Source of the DNA: Roseiarcus sp963842835
Lineage (GTDB): Bacteria; Pseudomonadota; Alphaproteobacteria; Rhizobiales; Beijerinckiaceae
NCBI GenBank assembly: GCA_963842835.1
Contig: CAWJIB010000006.1
Location: 259,354-323,353, forward strand
Direction of reading: 5' to 3'
Length of the DNA stretch: 64,000 nt
Shown: in pieces, positions 8,599 to 17,652 of the stretch
Position numbering within the stretch: the first letter of the stretch is position 1
How the letters are laid out: each line of letters begins with the position of its first letter
Translations under genes and position numbers: made by a program
The notes under the pieces: model-generated
Seen by the model: the letters and a program-made list of their open reading frames with translations, nothing else
Databases searched by the model: none
Told to the model about the DNA's origin: nothing

Positions 8599-10056
8599 AT
8601 GCACGCTCGATGGCCCTCGTCGGCAATTCTCCTGATCGCGACCTCGTGCGCCGGCCTCGCTGCGCCCGCCACATCTGAGGGCGCCAAGGAGATCGAACGG
8701 GGCTACGTCGACTTTTTCAGCAAAGCGGTGATCGACAAAGGCATCGTTACTGTCGCGCCGGACGGCGAAGATTATGTCGTCGCCTGGGATTTGCAAAAGG
8801 CGCTCGATCTGGCCGGACCGCCCGAGGGCGCGCTGCGGATCGAGCGCTTTTCGTATACGCTGACGCCGACCGGCGAAGGCGCCTGGACGATCAAGGCCGA
8901 CCGATTCCCGAGCCTCGCCTTCGACGTGCCGACGGACAAAGGCAGGGCCACCGGCACGCTCGATCTCAGCGGCTTTCACCTTGACGCCGCCTATGACGCC
9001 TCCCAGGTCAATTTCCTACGCTCGCTCGCCGCGGTCGATTTGCTCGCCGGCAAGTTTCATATCGCCGAGGTCGATCGCGGCGCGGATATCGATCTGACGG
9101 AATCCGGCATATCCGTCGAGACTCGCGCGAAGACGTCCGACAACGGCGCAGGCGTCGACGTCGCTCTCGCGCAATCCGTGAAAAGCCTGACGGAAACCGT
9201 CATTGCGCCGCCATCGAACGGTCAGGAGGCGCCCGTCAAGGTGACATACAATGTCGGCGTCGTCGTCGGCGGCGCGGCGATTACGGGATTGCGCGCGCGC
9301 GAGATCGGCGATTTCTGGAAATATGTCGTCGCCCATATCGAAGACGCCGAGGCGCCTCCGGAGTGGAAGCAGCGGCTCCGGGCGACGTTGCCGGTCTGGA
9401 ACAATCTTCAGGCCAACGCCGAAATTCATGATCTGACGCTGCAAATGCCGATGATCGACGCGACGTTGAAGAGGCTCGGCGAGACGATCGGGCTGACCGG
9501 CTTCGTCGGCGACGGCGCTGCGGAAATCGGGGTCAAGATCGACGAATTGGCGTTCAAATCGCCGCTCCTGCCGCCCTGGGCCGAGCAGCTTTCGCCGGCC
9601 TCGCTCAGTCTGGACCTGCGCCTCACCGGCAAAGGCCTCGACGAAGTCGCTGGGCTCGCGCTCGACGATCCGAATTTCGGCGTCATCGGCGACTTGTCGC
9701 CCGAGACACAGGACAAGATCAGCCAGGTCTTGCTTGCCGGGCGCCCGAAGGTCGCCCTTTCCCCCGGCCGGCTCACGACGCCATTGCTCGATCTCGCCTT
9801 CGAGGGCGAAGCCTCGGCCGACACAGGCGCGCCGAGCGCTCGCTTCATTTTCAGCGCCGACGGTCTCGACAAGACGATCGCCCTCCTCCAGGACATAGGC
9901 AAGACCCAGCCGGATTTGCAGAGCGCGGTGCTCGGCCTCACGTTCCTCAAGGGTCTGGCCACGACCGGTCCCGACGGGCGACTGGTTTGGAAGGTCGACG
10001 TGACGGAAGCCGGCGACGTCTCGGTCAACGGCACGCCGTTGCCGGCGGGCAAGTGA
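8599..10056 (+). CDS. Secreted protein of unknown function
   Basis: The product is 485 residues from ATG 8599 (MHARWPSSAILLIATSCAG), which opens with a signal peptide. The ATSC stretch could be a poor lipobox, but a normal signal-peptidase I site near LAAPA-TS is as likely. The rest is soluble and predicted rich in beta-strands, with repeated segments of the type 'xxDLxLxGxGxD' and no catalytic motif I recognise. It may belong to a Rhizobiales-specific DUF family, but I cannot name it confidently. It is divergent from the amino-acid binding protein (143 bp between starts) and 101 bp upstream of metC. An open frame continues upstream of 8599 into the neighbouring gene but lacks secretory character. 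Confidence 0.75.
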   Translation: MHARWPSSAILLIATSCAGLAAPATSEGAKEIERGYVDFFSKAVIDKGIVTVAPDGEDYVVAWDLQKALDLAGPPEGALRIERFSYTLTPTGEGAWTIKADRFPSLAFDVPTDKGRATGTLDLSGFHLDAAYDASQVNFLRSLAAVDLLAGKFHIAEVDRGADIDLTESGISVETRAKTSDNGAGVDVALAQSVKSLTETVIAPPSNGQEAPVKVTYNVGVVVGGAAITGLRAREIGDFWKYVVAHIEDAEAPPEWKQRLRATLPVWNNLQANAEIHDLTLQMPMIDATLKRLGETIGLTGFVGDGAAEIGVKIDELAFKSPLLPPWAEQLSPASLSLDLRLTGKGLDEVAGLALDDPNFGVIGDLSPETQDKISQVLLAGRPKVALSPGRLTTPLLDLAFEGEASADTGAPSARFIFSADGLDKTIALLQDIGKTQPDLQSAVLGLTFLKGLATTGPDGRLVWKVDVTEAGDVSVNGTPLPAGK

Positions 10057-10157
10057 CAACAAGCGCTTGAAGGCGAGCGCTGCGCGCGCGAGGCCGATTG
10101 ACGCCGGCCCGCGCGTTTTTCATTTTGCCTGTCCACCAGTTGCGGAAACACCGATCG

Positions 10158-11345
10158 ATGAAAAAGATGACCGACGAAGCCAAGAACAGATTGCGCAGCC
10201 GATCGCGCCTCGTGCATCTCGGCCGCGACGCCGAGGCCTCGCAGGGCTTCGTCAATGTCCCGCCCTTTCGCGGCTCGACCGTGCTTTTTCCCGACGTCGC
10301 GACGCTGAAGAGCCGCAAGCAGCGCTACGTCTACGGCACCCACGGCACGCCGACCAGCGAAGCGCTGACCGAGGCCTGGACCGCGATATCCGGCGCGGCA
10401 GGGACGACGTTGGTTCCCTCGGGCCTCGCCGCAATCGTCGTCTCGCTGATGACGGCCCTCAGCGCGGGCGATCATCTCCTGATGACCAATTCGGCCTATC
10501 AGCCGGCGCGCATCTTCTGCGACGCCACGCTAAAGCGTATGGGCGTCGAGACCACCTATTACGATCCGCTCGTCGGCTCGGAGATTTCCGCGCTGATGCG
10601 CGCCAACACGAAGGCCGTATTCGTGGAAGCGCCGGGGTCCCAGTCGCTCGAGGTGCAGGACATTCCAGCCATCGCCGCGAGCGCCCACGCGCGCGGCGCC
10701 TGCGTCATCGCCGACAACACCTGGGCGACGCCGCTGTTCTTTTCGCCGCACGCGCACGGCGTCGACATCGCGGTGGAGGCTGGCACCAAGTATCTGTCCG
10801 GCCATTCCGACCTGTTGCTCGGCCTCGTTTCGGCCAACGCGCAATGGTTTCCTCGCCTCGCCAAGACCGTCGATCAGATGGCGATCCAGCCTGGTCCCGA
10901 GGACGTGTTTCTCGCGCTGCGCGGCCTGCGCACGATGGAGTTGCGGCTTCGCGAAGCCGAGCGTCAGGGCCTCGCGCTGGCCCATTGGCTCAAAGCGCGG
11001 CCGGAAGTCTTGCGCGTCATTCACCCGGCGCTGCCCGACGATCCCGGCCACGCCATCTGGAAGCGCGACTTTTCCGGCTCGTCCGGGCTCTTCAGCGTCG
11101 TGTTGAAGCCGGCGCCCGAGCGCGCCGTCGCGGCGATGCTCGACGGGCTCGAATTGTTCGGCATGGGCTATTCCTGGGGCGGCTACGAAAGTCTCGTCAT
11201 CCCCTTCGACTGCACGAATTATCGCACCGCGACGCGTTGGGCGCCGGGCGGACCGACCCTGCGCTTCTCCGTCGGGCTCGAAGACATCGAAGACTTGAAG
11301 GAGGACCTCGATCGCGGCTTCCGACGCCTCGCCGCAGCCGTTTGA
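10158..11345 (+). CDS. metC: Cystathionine beta-lyase
   Basis: A PLP-dependent Cys/Met-metabolism enzyme (395 residues) that most likely cleaves cystathionine to homocysteine, pyruvate and ammonia. The fold-type I landmarks are present: the VPSGLAAI substrate/cofactor loop (near residue 86), Asp186 in ADNTWATP, the PLP-binding Lys211 in GTKYLSGHSD, and the C-terminal RFSVGLED. The sequence GHGTP...YVYGTHGTPTSEAL and the C-terminal signature resemble proteobacterial MetC rather than MetB or MetZ. The start ATG 10158 (MKKMTDEAK) was preferred over an upstream in-frame start at 10098. The nucleoside hydrolase gene follows after 17 bases. MetC versus a related gamma-lyase is decided on overall sequence character only. 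Confidence 0.88.
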   Translation: MKKMTDEAKNRLRSRSRLVHLGRDAEASQGFVNVPPFRGSTVLFPDVATLKSRKQRYVYGTHGTPTSEALTEAWTAISGAAGTTLVPSGLAAIVVSLMTALSAGDHLLMTNSAYQPARIFCDATLKRMGVETTYYDPLVGSEISALMRANTKAVFVEAPGSQSLEVQDIPAIAASAHARGACVIADNTWATPLFFSPHAHGVDIAVEAGTKYLSGHSDLLLGLVSANAQWFPRLAKTVDQMAIQPGPEDVFLALRGLRTMELRLREAERQGLALAHWLKARPEVLRVIHPALPDDPGHAIWKRDFSGSSGLFSVVLKPAPERAVAAMLDGLELFGMGYSWGGYESLVIPFDCTNYRTATRWAPGGPTLRFSVGLEDIEDLKEDLDRGFRRLAAAV

Positions 11346-11362
11346 ACGGGACCGCCGATCCC

Positions 11363-12328
11363 ATGCGCACGTTTCTTATCGACACCGACACCGCGTCCGA
11401 CGACGCGGTCGCGATCCTCATGGCGCTCGCGGCGCCTGACGTTCGCGTATGCGCTTTGACGATCGTCGCGGGCAATGTCGGGCTCGAACAGGCGACGCGC
11501 AACGCGCTTTACACCGCCGAAATCGCCGGTTCGGACGTTCCTGTGTTTAAAGGCGCGAGCGCTCCGCTGACGCGCGCGCACGAAGACGCGCATTGGTTCC
11601 ACGGCCGCGACGGCCTCGGCGACCAAAACTATCCGCCGCCGCGCCGCGGCGCGGAGCGCGAGCACGCGGTCGATGCGATCATCCGGCTCGCGCACGCCCA
11701 GCCTGGCCTGACGCTGGTGACGCTGGGTCCCTTGACCAATATCGCCCTGGCGCTGGCGCGCGATCCCGGCATCGCCGAAAAAATCGGCCGCTGCGTCGTC
11801 ATGGCCGGCGCGCCGTGCTGCGAGGGCAATGTCACGCCGGCGGCCGAGTACAACATCTGGGTCGATCCCGAAGCGGCGCGCATGACGTTCCGTTCGGGCC
11901 TGCCGGTCGAGATGGTCGGCTGGCACGTCTCGCGCGGCGCCTCCGTGCTCGGCGAAGCGGAAATCGCCGAAATCCTCGCGCTGGGGACCGCAAAGGCGCG
12001 CTTCGCGATCGAGTGCAACCGCTGCGCCAAGCAGGCCTATTTCATCCAGACCGGCGAGGCCGGCCTCTCCCTGGCCGATCCGACGGCGATGGCGGTGGCG
12101 CTCGACCGCGCCGTGGGACTGAGCTGGAGCCGCCATTTCGTCGAGATCGAATGCGCGAGCGAGCTCACGCGCGGCATGACGATCGTCGATCGGCTCAACG
12201 TCGCCGCGGACGACAATAATCGCTCGGCCTGGCGCGGCGCGCTGAAGGCGGGCGCCAAGGCCGACATCTGCTGGACTTTCGACAGCGCCGCGTTCAAGGC
12301 TATGCTGAAGCGCGCGCTGGCCAGTTAG
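11363..12328 (+). CDS. Nucleoside hydrolase (IunH family)
   Basis: A 321-residue inosine-uridine-preferring nucleoside N-ribohydrolase. The calcium-binding N-terminal signature DTDTASDDAVAIL supplies Asp7, Asp9 and Asp14; LVTLGPLTNIALAL and AEYNIWVDPEAA are further family hallmarks. It hydrolyses the N-glycosidic bond of purine or pyrimidine nucleosides for base salvage. It starts at ATG 11363, 17 bases after metC, on the same strand and may be cotranscribed with it. The frame is open far upstream (to 10067) through the metC region, but that extension is an out-of-frame shadow of metC. Base specificity cannot be read from the sequence. Confidence 0.9.
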   Translation: MRTFLIDTDTASDDAVAILMALAAPDVRVCALTIVAGNVGLEQATRNALYTAEIAGSDVPVFKGASAPLTRAHEDAHWFHGRDGLGDQNYPPPRRGAEREHAVDAIIRLAHAQPGLTLVTLGPLTNIALALARDPGIAEKIGRCVVMAGAPCCEGNVTPAAEYNIWVDPEAARMTFRSGLPVEMVGWHVSRGASVLGEAEIAEILALGTAKARFAIECNRCAKQAYFIQTGEAGLSLADPTAMAVALDRAVGLSWSRHFVEIECASELTRGMTIVDRLNVAADDNNRSAWRGALKAGAKADICWTFDSAAFKAMLKRALAS

Positions 12329-12386
12329 AGTCGAACCGATCTGCCGATGCTCCAACGTGCGAACGTGCACAGGAGAACAACAACCG

Positions 12387-13811
12387 TCACGCCATGCTGA
12401 ACAGAGTCCCGATCGGCTGGCGGGGGACAATAATTTCTACGAGGTGGGTCGTGTGGCGCCACAGGCAGGCGGGGCCGACATCGCCGCGGCGATTGTCGCT
12501 CTGTTCGTGTATCACAATCGACCCCTTTGCCCCTGCCTGCGTGCTGTCAAAATAGCGCACGTTAGGTCCTAGCTCAGCGGCCGAGAGGCTCACCGCCACG
12601 ACGCGTTTGGCCGGATCGGCGATCATGCCGTAGAACCCCTTCATCAGGTCGCTGCGATCGATGAACAGGCAGCGGCGGCTCGCCGCGGTGCCGTTGACGT
12701 GCACGTCATCGAGCACCTTGCTGTGGAAATAGACGACCTCCGCGTCGCCGGCCTGATCAGGCGAGAAGAATTCGAGGAAATAGTCGTCGACAGGCCGGCC
12801 CTGATCGTCGCGCACATAGAGGACGATTTGCAGGTACTGGTGCAGGGCCTCGGGGTCCGGCGGCTTGCCATTGAAAGCCGCGGCGAGCGCGTCGGCGCTT
12901 TCCGACAACCGCTGCGGCTCCTCGCTGAGCGCGTCCCATTCATTGGCCATCTCGGCGTATCGTTCCGCCGTTTCGCAGCCCAGAGCATCGAGGATCAGCG
13001 TCGCGAGCCGGCCCGAGAGTTCGCCGTGCGCGCCTGACTCGGTCGCCGGCTGGTGGATCAAAGTATGATCGCGGTCGGGCAGGACGGCGAAGGGAAACCG
13101 CACGCCGGCCCGCCAACCCCAGCCCGCGACCTTCGGCGCGCCGCTCTGCGAGAAATCAATCGTCATGCCGATCGCGTTGAGATTAGCCGCTGCCGGCCGC
13201 ACGGTGCCGTCCGAGCCGTTCTCGTTGACGATCTCGTGCAGGCCGTCGCGGTAGCCACGCGAGCCAACGATCACGAACGGCCGGACCTTGTCTCCACCGT
13301 AGGGCGTTGGTCCGCCGCCGCCTGCGTCGAGCAGGTCGCGCCGCGCTAGATTCCATTGATATGCTGAGGCAAGCTCGAGGGCGGTCAGCATTTCCGCGCC
13401 GGTCTGGAACCAATTGTCCCAGCCCTTGATGACGCGCCCGAGCATGCTCTTTCCCATCGAGGCAAGCTTCGAGCCGAAATTAGCCGGCGCAAGCATCAGC
13501 AGCCGCTTTACCGGCGCGCTCGTCCCGTCGGGGTAGTAGCGGCTCAGCCATTCGCGGGCGACGAGCCCGCCCGTGCTGTGCACGATGAGATCGAACGGTT
13601 TTGTCAGCCGCCCTTCGGCCAGCGCCGCCTCGATCACCGCATGCATCCGTTTGGCGACGTCCTCGATCCGCACTTCGTCGGCCATCGAGACGTAATCGGT
13701 CAGCCAGATCTGCGTCGCCCGGTAGCCGTTGGCGGCCAGAAAATCCCGGAGTTCGTGAAACGATTGAGACGTGTCGCTCCAGCCGTGAACAATCGCCACT
13801 TGCGCAGCCAT
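12387..13811 (-). CDS. Alpha/beta-hydrolase (lipase/esterase-like) with extra C-terminal domain
   Basis: A 474-residue protein with no signal peptide. The N-terminal half is an alpha/beta-hydrolase: oxyanion-hole region VAIVHGWSDTSQSF (residues 5-18) and nucleophile elbow VHSTGGLVAREW, in which Ser79 sits in HSTGG, resembling PGAP1/lipase-class-2 proteins. The His partner is probably in LPDRDHTLIHQ near residue 260. The C-terminal 180 residues (from about 290) contain YLQIVLYVRDDQGRPVDDYFLEFFSPD, which suggests a beta-sandwich appended domain of unknown role. It is convergent with the nucleoside hydrolase gene and flanked upstream by the DUF255 gene in divergent orientation. The substrate is unknown. 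Confidence 0.8.
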   Translation of the reverse strand: MAAQVAIVHGWSDTSQSFHELRDFLAANGYRATQIWLTDYVSMADEVRIEDVAKRMHAVIEAALAEGRLTKPFDLIVHSTGGLVAREWLSRYYPDGTSAPVKRLLMLAPANFGSKLASMGKSMLGRVIKGWDNWFQTGAEMLTALELASAYQWNLARRDLLDAGGGGPTPYGGDKVRPFVIVGSRGYRDGLHEIVNENGSDGTVRPAAANLNAIGMTIDFSQSGAPKVAGWGWRAGVRFPFAVLPDRDHTLIHQPATESGAHGELSGRLATLILDALGCETAERYAEMANEWDALSEEPQRLSESADALAAAFNGKPPDPEALHQYLQIVLYVRDDQGRPVDDYFLEFFSPDQAGDAEVVYFHSKVLDDVHVNGTAASRRCLFIDRSDLMKGFYGMIADPAKRVVAVSLSAAELGPNVRYFDSTQAGAKGSIVIHEQSDNRRGDVGPACLWRHTTHLVEIIVPRQPIGTLFSMA

Positions 13812-14005
13812 GACGCTCTCCCTCGGCCCCGAGATCGCTCCTACGTTCGATGATCCCCGAAATGCCGGGCTCCAATGGAATTATGGCTGACCGGCGCGAG
13901 GGAGACAAGCTTATCAGGCATTATGTCCATAATTGAGCTTGCGCCCGCGCCGCTTCGACACGCATCCTCTGTGGGTCGGCCCTTTGGGCAGCGAAGGAAA
14001 TCTCC

Positions 14006-16018
14006 ATGCCGGTGGAGGAAAATCAGCTTGGCGGCGAAACGTCGCCCTACCTCATCCAGCACGCCGGCAATCCCGTGCATTGGCGCCCCTGGGGCGCCGA
14101 GGCGCTCGCCGAGGCGAAGCGGCGCGACCGTCCGATCCTTCTCTCCGTCGGCTACGCCGCCTGCCATTGGTGCCATGTGATGGCGCACGAATCCTTTGAG
14201 GATTCAGAGACCGCCGCGCTGATGAACCGCTTGTTCGTCAACGTGAAGGTCGATCGCGAGGAGCGGCCCGACATCGATCATATCTACATGAGCGCGTTGC
14301 ACGCGATGGGCGAGCAAGGCGGCTGGCCGTTGACGATGTTCCTGACGCCCGACGGCGCGCCGATCTACGGCGGCACCTATTGGCCGCCGGCGCCGCGATG
14401 GGGCCGGCCGTCGTTTCGTCAAGTCTTGCAGGCGGTCGACGCCGCCTGGCGCGACAAGCGCGAAGCGATGGTGGGGCAAGGCGCCTCCTTGGTCGCCCAT
14501 TTGGCGGAAATCGCCGCCCCGCGGCCGGGCCCCGACCTCGCGCCTGATGACCTGACGCGCGCCGGCGACGCGCTGCTGCGCCTCGTCGATCCCGTCAACG
14601 GCGGCATCGGCGACGCGCCGAAATTTCCCAACGCGCCGATCTTTCGTTTCTTCTGGAGCGAGTTTTTTCGTCGCGCCGACGGGCGCTGTCGCGCGGCGGT
14701 GCGAGGCATGCTCGACGCTCTGTGCGCCGGCGGCATTTACGACTGCCTGGGCGGCGGCTTCGCCCGCTATTCGACCGACGCGCAATGGCATGTGCCGCAT
14801 TTCGAGAAGATGCTGTACGACAACGCGCAGATTCTCGAATTGCTCGCTCTCGCCCATGCCGAGACGCCGACGCCGGTCTACGCCGCGCGGGCGCGCGAGA
14901 CCTTCGGCTGGCTGATGCGCGAAATGCGAGCGGATGGCGCCTTCGCGGCCTCGCAGGACGCCGATTCCGAAGGCGAGGAAGGGCGGTTCTACGTCTGGAG
15001 CGCGGGCGAGATCGATCGCGTCTTGGGCGAGGACGCGGCGGCGTTCAAGGCCGCCTACGACGTCAAGGCAGGCGGCAATTGGGAGGGCCGCAACGTGCTG
15101 CGGCGGGTGACGCCGCGGGGCGACGCGCCGGCCGAAGCGCGGCTCGGCGCATCCAGAGCGCGCCTCTACGCCGAGCGCGAGAAGCGTGTGAGGCCGGCGC
15201 GCGACGACAAGATCCTCGCGGACTGGAACGGGCTGACGATCGCGGCGCTTGCGCGCGGCGCGGCCGTTTTCGACGCGCCCGACTTCCTGGACGCCGCCCG
15301 CGAGGCCTTCGCCTTCATCGCGCAGACCTTGCGCGAGGGCGAAGCCCGGCTCCTCCACGCCTGGCGCGCGGGCCGCCGCGGCGCCGGCGGCATGCTCGAC
15401 GATTACGCCGCCATGGCGCGCGCGGCGCTAAGCCTGTTCGAGGCGAGCGGCGAGCCGGACGATCTCAAGGCCGCGACGCAATGGGCCGAAGCGGCGCAAG
15501 ACCTGTTCGGCGCCGAGGACGGCGGCTTTTATCTGACCGCGCGCGATGCGCGGAACGGCCTCATCATGCGTCCGCGCCCGGCCCATGACGGCGCGACGCC
15601 CTCCGGAGCCTCGACGATGGCGGAAGTCTTCGCCAGGCTCCATCTCCTCACCGAGGAGGCGCGCTGGCGCGAGGCCGCCGAGCGCCTTATTCGCACCGCC
15701 ACGGGAGCGCGCGAGGCGCTCGCGCAGAATCCCCTGCTGCTCGCGGCGGCCGATTTGCTGGAACGCGGCGCCGTGGTCGTGGTCGAAGGACCGCTCGACG
15801 ACCCCGGAGCCATGGCGCTCGCGCAAGTCGCGCTCGGCGCGCCGGACCCGGCGATTTGCGTGCTGCGGCTCGACCGCGCGCTGTGGCCGGACGGGGCGCC
15901 GGGCGGGCGGGCGCCGCTCGCCGCCGCCCCCGCCGCGATGGTCTGTCGAGGGCAAACATGCAGCCTGCCGGCGAGGGATGTTGAGGGTTTGCGGGCAGAG
16001 TTGGCGCGGAGGGACTAA
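14006..16018 (+). CDS. Thioredoxin-domain protein of the DUF255/YyaL (SPATA20) family
   Basis: A 670-residue cytoplasmic protein. The N-terminal ~170 residues are the DUF255 thioredoxin-like domain, opening with SPYLIQHAGNPVHWRPWG and carrying a CxxC pair at Cys53 and Cys56 (AACHWCHVM), followed by VDREERPDID and GGWPLTMFLTP. The remainder is an (alpha/alpha)6 barrel resembling GlcNAc-2-epimerase/cellobiose-epimerase folds (KFPNAPIF, YDNAQILEL, SQDADSEGEEGRFYVW, DDKILADWNGL). Family function is unresolved; it is widespread in bacteria and mammals. A perfect 8-bp hairpin starts 2 bases after the stop and may end the transcript. Family identity is certain; the role is not. Confidence 0.92.
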   Translation: MPVEENQLGGETSPYLIQHAGNPVHWRPWGAEALAEAKRRDRPILLSVGYAACHWCHVMAHESFEDSETAALMNRLFVNVKVDREERPDIDHIYMSALHAMGEQGGWPLTMFLTPDGAPIYGGTYWPPAPRWGRPSFRQVLQAVDAAWRDKREAMVGQGASLVAHLAEIAAPRPGPDLAPDDLTRAGDALLRLVDPVNGGIGDAPKFPNAPIFRFFWSEFFRRADGRCRAAVRGMLDALCAGGIYDCLGGGFARYSTDAQWHVPHFEKMLYDNAQILELLALAHAETPTPVYAARARETFGWLMREMRADGAFAASQDADSEGEEGRFYVWSAGEIDRVLGEDAAAFKAAYDVKAGGNWEGRNVLRRVTPRGDAPAEARLGASRARLYAEREKRVRPARDDKILADWNGLTIAALARGAAVFDAPDFLDAAREAFAFIAQTLREGEARLLHAWRAGRRGAGGMLDDYAAMARAALSLFEASGEPDDLKAATQWAEAAQDLFGAEDGGFYLTARDARNGLIMRPRPAHDGATPSGASTMAEVFARLHLLTEEARWREAAERLIRTATGAREALAQNPLLLAAADLLERGAVVVVEGPLDDPGAMALAQVALGAPDPAICVLRLDRALWPDGAPGGRAPLAAAPAAMVCRGQTCSLPARDVEGLRAELARRD

Positions 16019-16513
16019 CCCTTCTCCCGCGAGTGGGAGAAGATGTCGGCGAAGGCGACACATGAGGGGGGATCGAGCGAAGCGAGATGGCTTCGTTGGG
16101 CCCTTTCGCGCTTTCCGAATGACGCCCGCTCGGCCTTGCCGTTCAAATTCCTCCGCCCATGCGCGACGATCCGAAGCCGCCGCGCTCCCTCGCGACCTCC
16201 CCCTCATCCGGCCCTTCCGGCTGCGTTCTCCCGCTCTGTGGGAGAGGGGATTCGCGCCCCGCGCCAACCGCATAGCGCGCCCGCATCGCCCCCGCTCGGC
16301 GCGGCCCGGCCACGATCGTCTGTCGCGGCCGGGCGCGGAGCCCGTCCGCGACGACGCCGGATGCGCCCGAGGGCCTGCTTGCGCCGGGGCGACGCTCGGC
16401 CGTCGAGCTCGCGGCCGTCACAACCCCCGTGAGATCGACGACGCCCGGATTGCGCGGCGCGGCGCCCAACGCCATCTGACACGGACTGGCGCGATTCTTG
16501 TTTGGGAAGAATC
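16019..16513. other. Intergenic region of about 495 bp without a recognisable gene
   Basis: It holds two short palindromes of the same type (16021-16042; 16227-16245, TCTCCC/GGGAGA) and very GC-rich low-complexity sequence. The frames that are open across it, on both strands, are Arg/Pro/Ala-rich and look like composition artefacts. The promoter of the acyltransferase gene at 16514 is presumably in the last 100 bases, but no clear -35/-10 pair was found. Confidence 0.5.
16021..16042. repeat. Intergenic hairpin, 8-bp perfect stem
   Basis: The arms CTTCTCCC and GGGAGAAG are separated by 6 bases, beginning 2 bases after the stop of the DUF255 gene. No T-run follows, so it is either a weak transcript-end stabiliser or a copy of the short 'CTCTCCC...GGGAGAG' palindromes that are scattered between genes in Rhizobiales. 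A related palindrome lies at 16227-16245. Confidence 0.55.
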
Positions 16514-17638
16514 ATGGCGAACCAGACGCGCATCGGCGGTATCGACTTCGTGCGGGGCATTGTCCTCGTGGCGATCCTGATCGACCATGTTCCCGGGAAC
16601 GTTCTGGAAAACGTGACGCCGCGAAATTTTGCGCTTTCGGACAGCGCGGAGGCCTTTGTCTTTCTCTCCGGCCTTTCCGTCGGATTGGCCTATTATCGCA
16701 AGATTTTGGTTTCCGGCTTGCGGCCGGTGACGCGCAGCTGCCTTACGCGCGCGGGCCGCATTTACGGCTTTCACGTCGCCCTTACGGTCGGCGCCGTGGC
16801 GATTTTCGGCCTCGGCTATTGGCTCAGCGGATTGGACGAGCTGATCGAGGCGCACGGCCGCACGGTCGTCTTCCATCAGCCGCTGCGGGGCGCGCTCGGG
16901 GTCGCGCTGCTCAGCCATCAACTCGGCTACTTCAACATATTGCCGCTCTACGTCGTCCTCATGATTCTCTCGCCGTTGATCCTCGCGATGGCGAGAATCA
17001 ACCAGGCGCTGGCCTTAGCGGCGGCAGCCGGCGCCTATTTGGCGGTCAGATTGCTCGATTTTCATATGCCGAATTGGCCGGAGCCGGGCGGCTGGTTCTT
17101 CAATCCGTTCGCTTGGCAGCTGATTTTCACCCTCGGCGTCGTCGCGGCGATCCGCTGGGGCGACGAGCCCTTGCCGGGCTCGCCCGCCATGCGCGCGGCG
17201 TGTCTGGCTTTGGCGGTCGCCGGCGCGATCGTCGTCACCGACGGGTTCGGCTCTTCTCCCGGCCTGCACGACGTGGTTTTCGCCTGGCTCGACGTCGGCA
17301 AACAGAATCTCGGCGCCGCTCGCCTCGTCAACTTTCTCGCGCTCGCCTATCTCGTCGCGACGTCGCCCTCCCTGCCGAGTCTCGCGCGAACTCCGATCGG
17401 ACAGGAGTTGCAACGCGTCGGCCGACATAGCCTCGAGGTGTTCGCCCTCGGCTCCTTGCTGTGCGCGTTGGGTCAGGCTTGCTTTACCGCATTGGGCGGA
17501 ATTGCGCCCGACAACGTAGCGCGATACCTCGAATTGGGTTACATCCTCGTCTGCATCGGCGGATTTTTCGCCCTGGCGAGATATTTGGAATGCCCGACAT
17601 TGCCCCGCCGTGGCGGCCTGGAGGAAGCCGTCGCCTAA
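16514..17638 (+). CDS. OpgC-domain membrane acyltransferase
   Basis: A 374-residue multi-pass membrane protein with about ten hydrophobic segments. It opens with RIGGIDFVRGIVLVAILIDH, the typical OpgC start with the catalytic-type His near residue 24, followed by DSAEAFVFLSGLSVGLAYYR. OpgC proteins transfer succinyl or other acyl groups to osmoregulated periplasmic glucans or related glycans. The start at ATG 16514 has GGGAAGA about 3-9 bases upstream; a TTG 12 bases earlier is also in frame. An SGNH hydrolase gene follows after 14 bases, suggesting an acyl-transfer/acyl-removal or two-step acylation unit. The acceptor glycan is unknown; no mdoG/opgG homologue is visible in the window. Confidence 0.85.
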   Translation: MANQTRIGGIDFVRGIVLVAILIDHVPGNVLENVTPRNFALSDSAEAFVFLSGLSVGLAYYRKILVSGLRPVTRSCLTRAGRIYGFHVALTVGAVAIFGLGYWLSGLDELIEAHGRTVVFHQPLRGALGVALLSHQLGYFNILPLYVVLMILSPLILAMARINQALALAAAAGAYLAVRLLDFHMPNWPEPGGWFFNPFAWQLIFTLGVVAAIRWGDEPLPGSPAMRAACLALAVAGAIVVTDGFGSSPGLHDVVFAWLDVGKQNLGAARLVNFLALAYLVATSPSLPSLARTPIGQELQRVGRHSLEVFALGSLLCALGQACFTALGGIAPDNVARYLELGYILVCIGGFFALARYLECPTLPRRGGLEEAVA

Positions 17639-17652
17639 GACGGACAGGATGC

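Noticed and set aside
10067..12328. A 753-codon frame running from upstream of metC through the nucleoside hydrolase, suggesting a fusion.
   Set aside because: Only the part after ATG 11363 has protein-family character; the first 430 codons are an out-of-frame shadow of metC.
16019..16513. Degraded gene between the DUF255 and OpgC-type genes.
   Set aside because: No frame shows family likeness even allowing for frameshifts; short palindromes indicate ordinary intergenic DNA.
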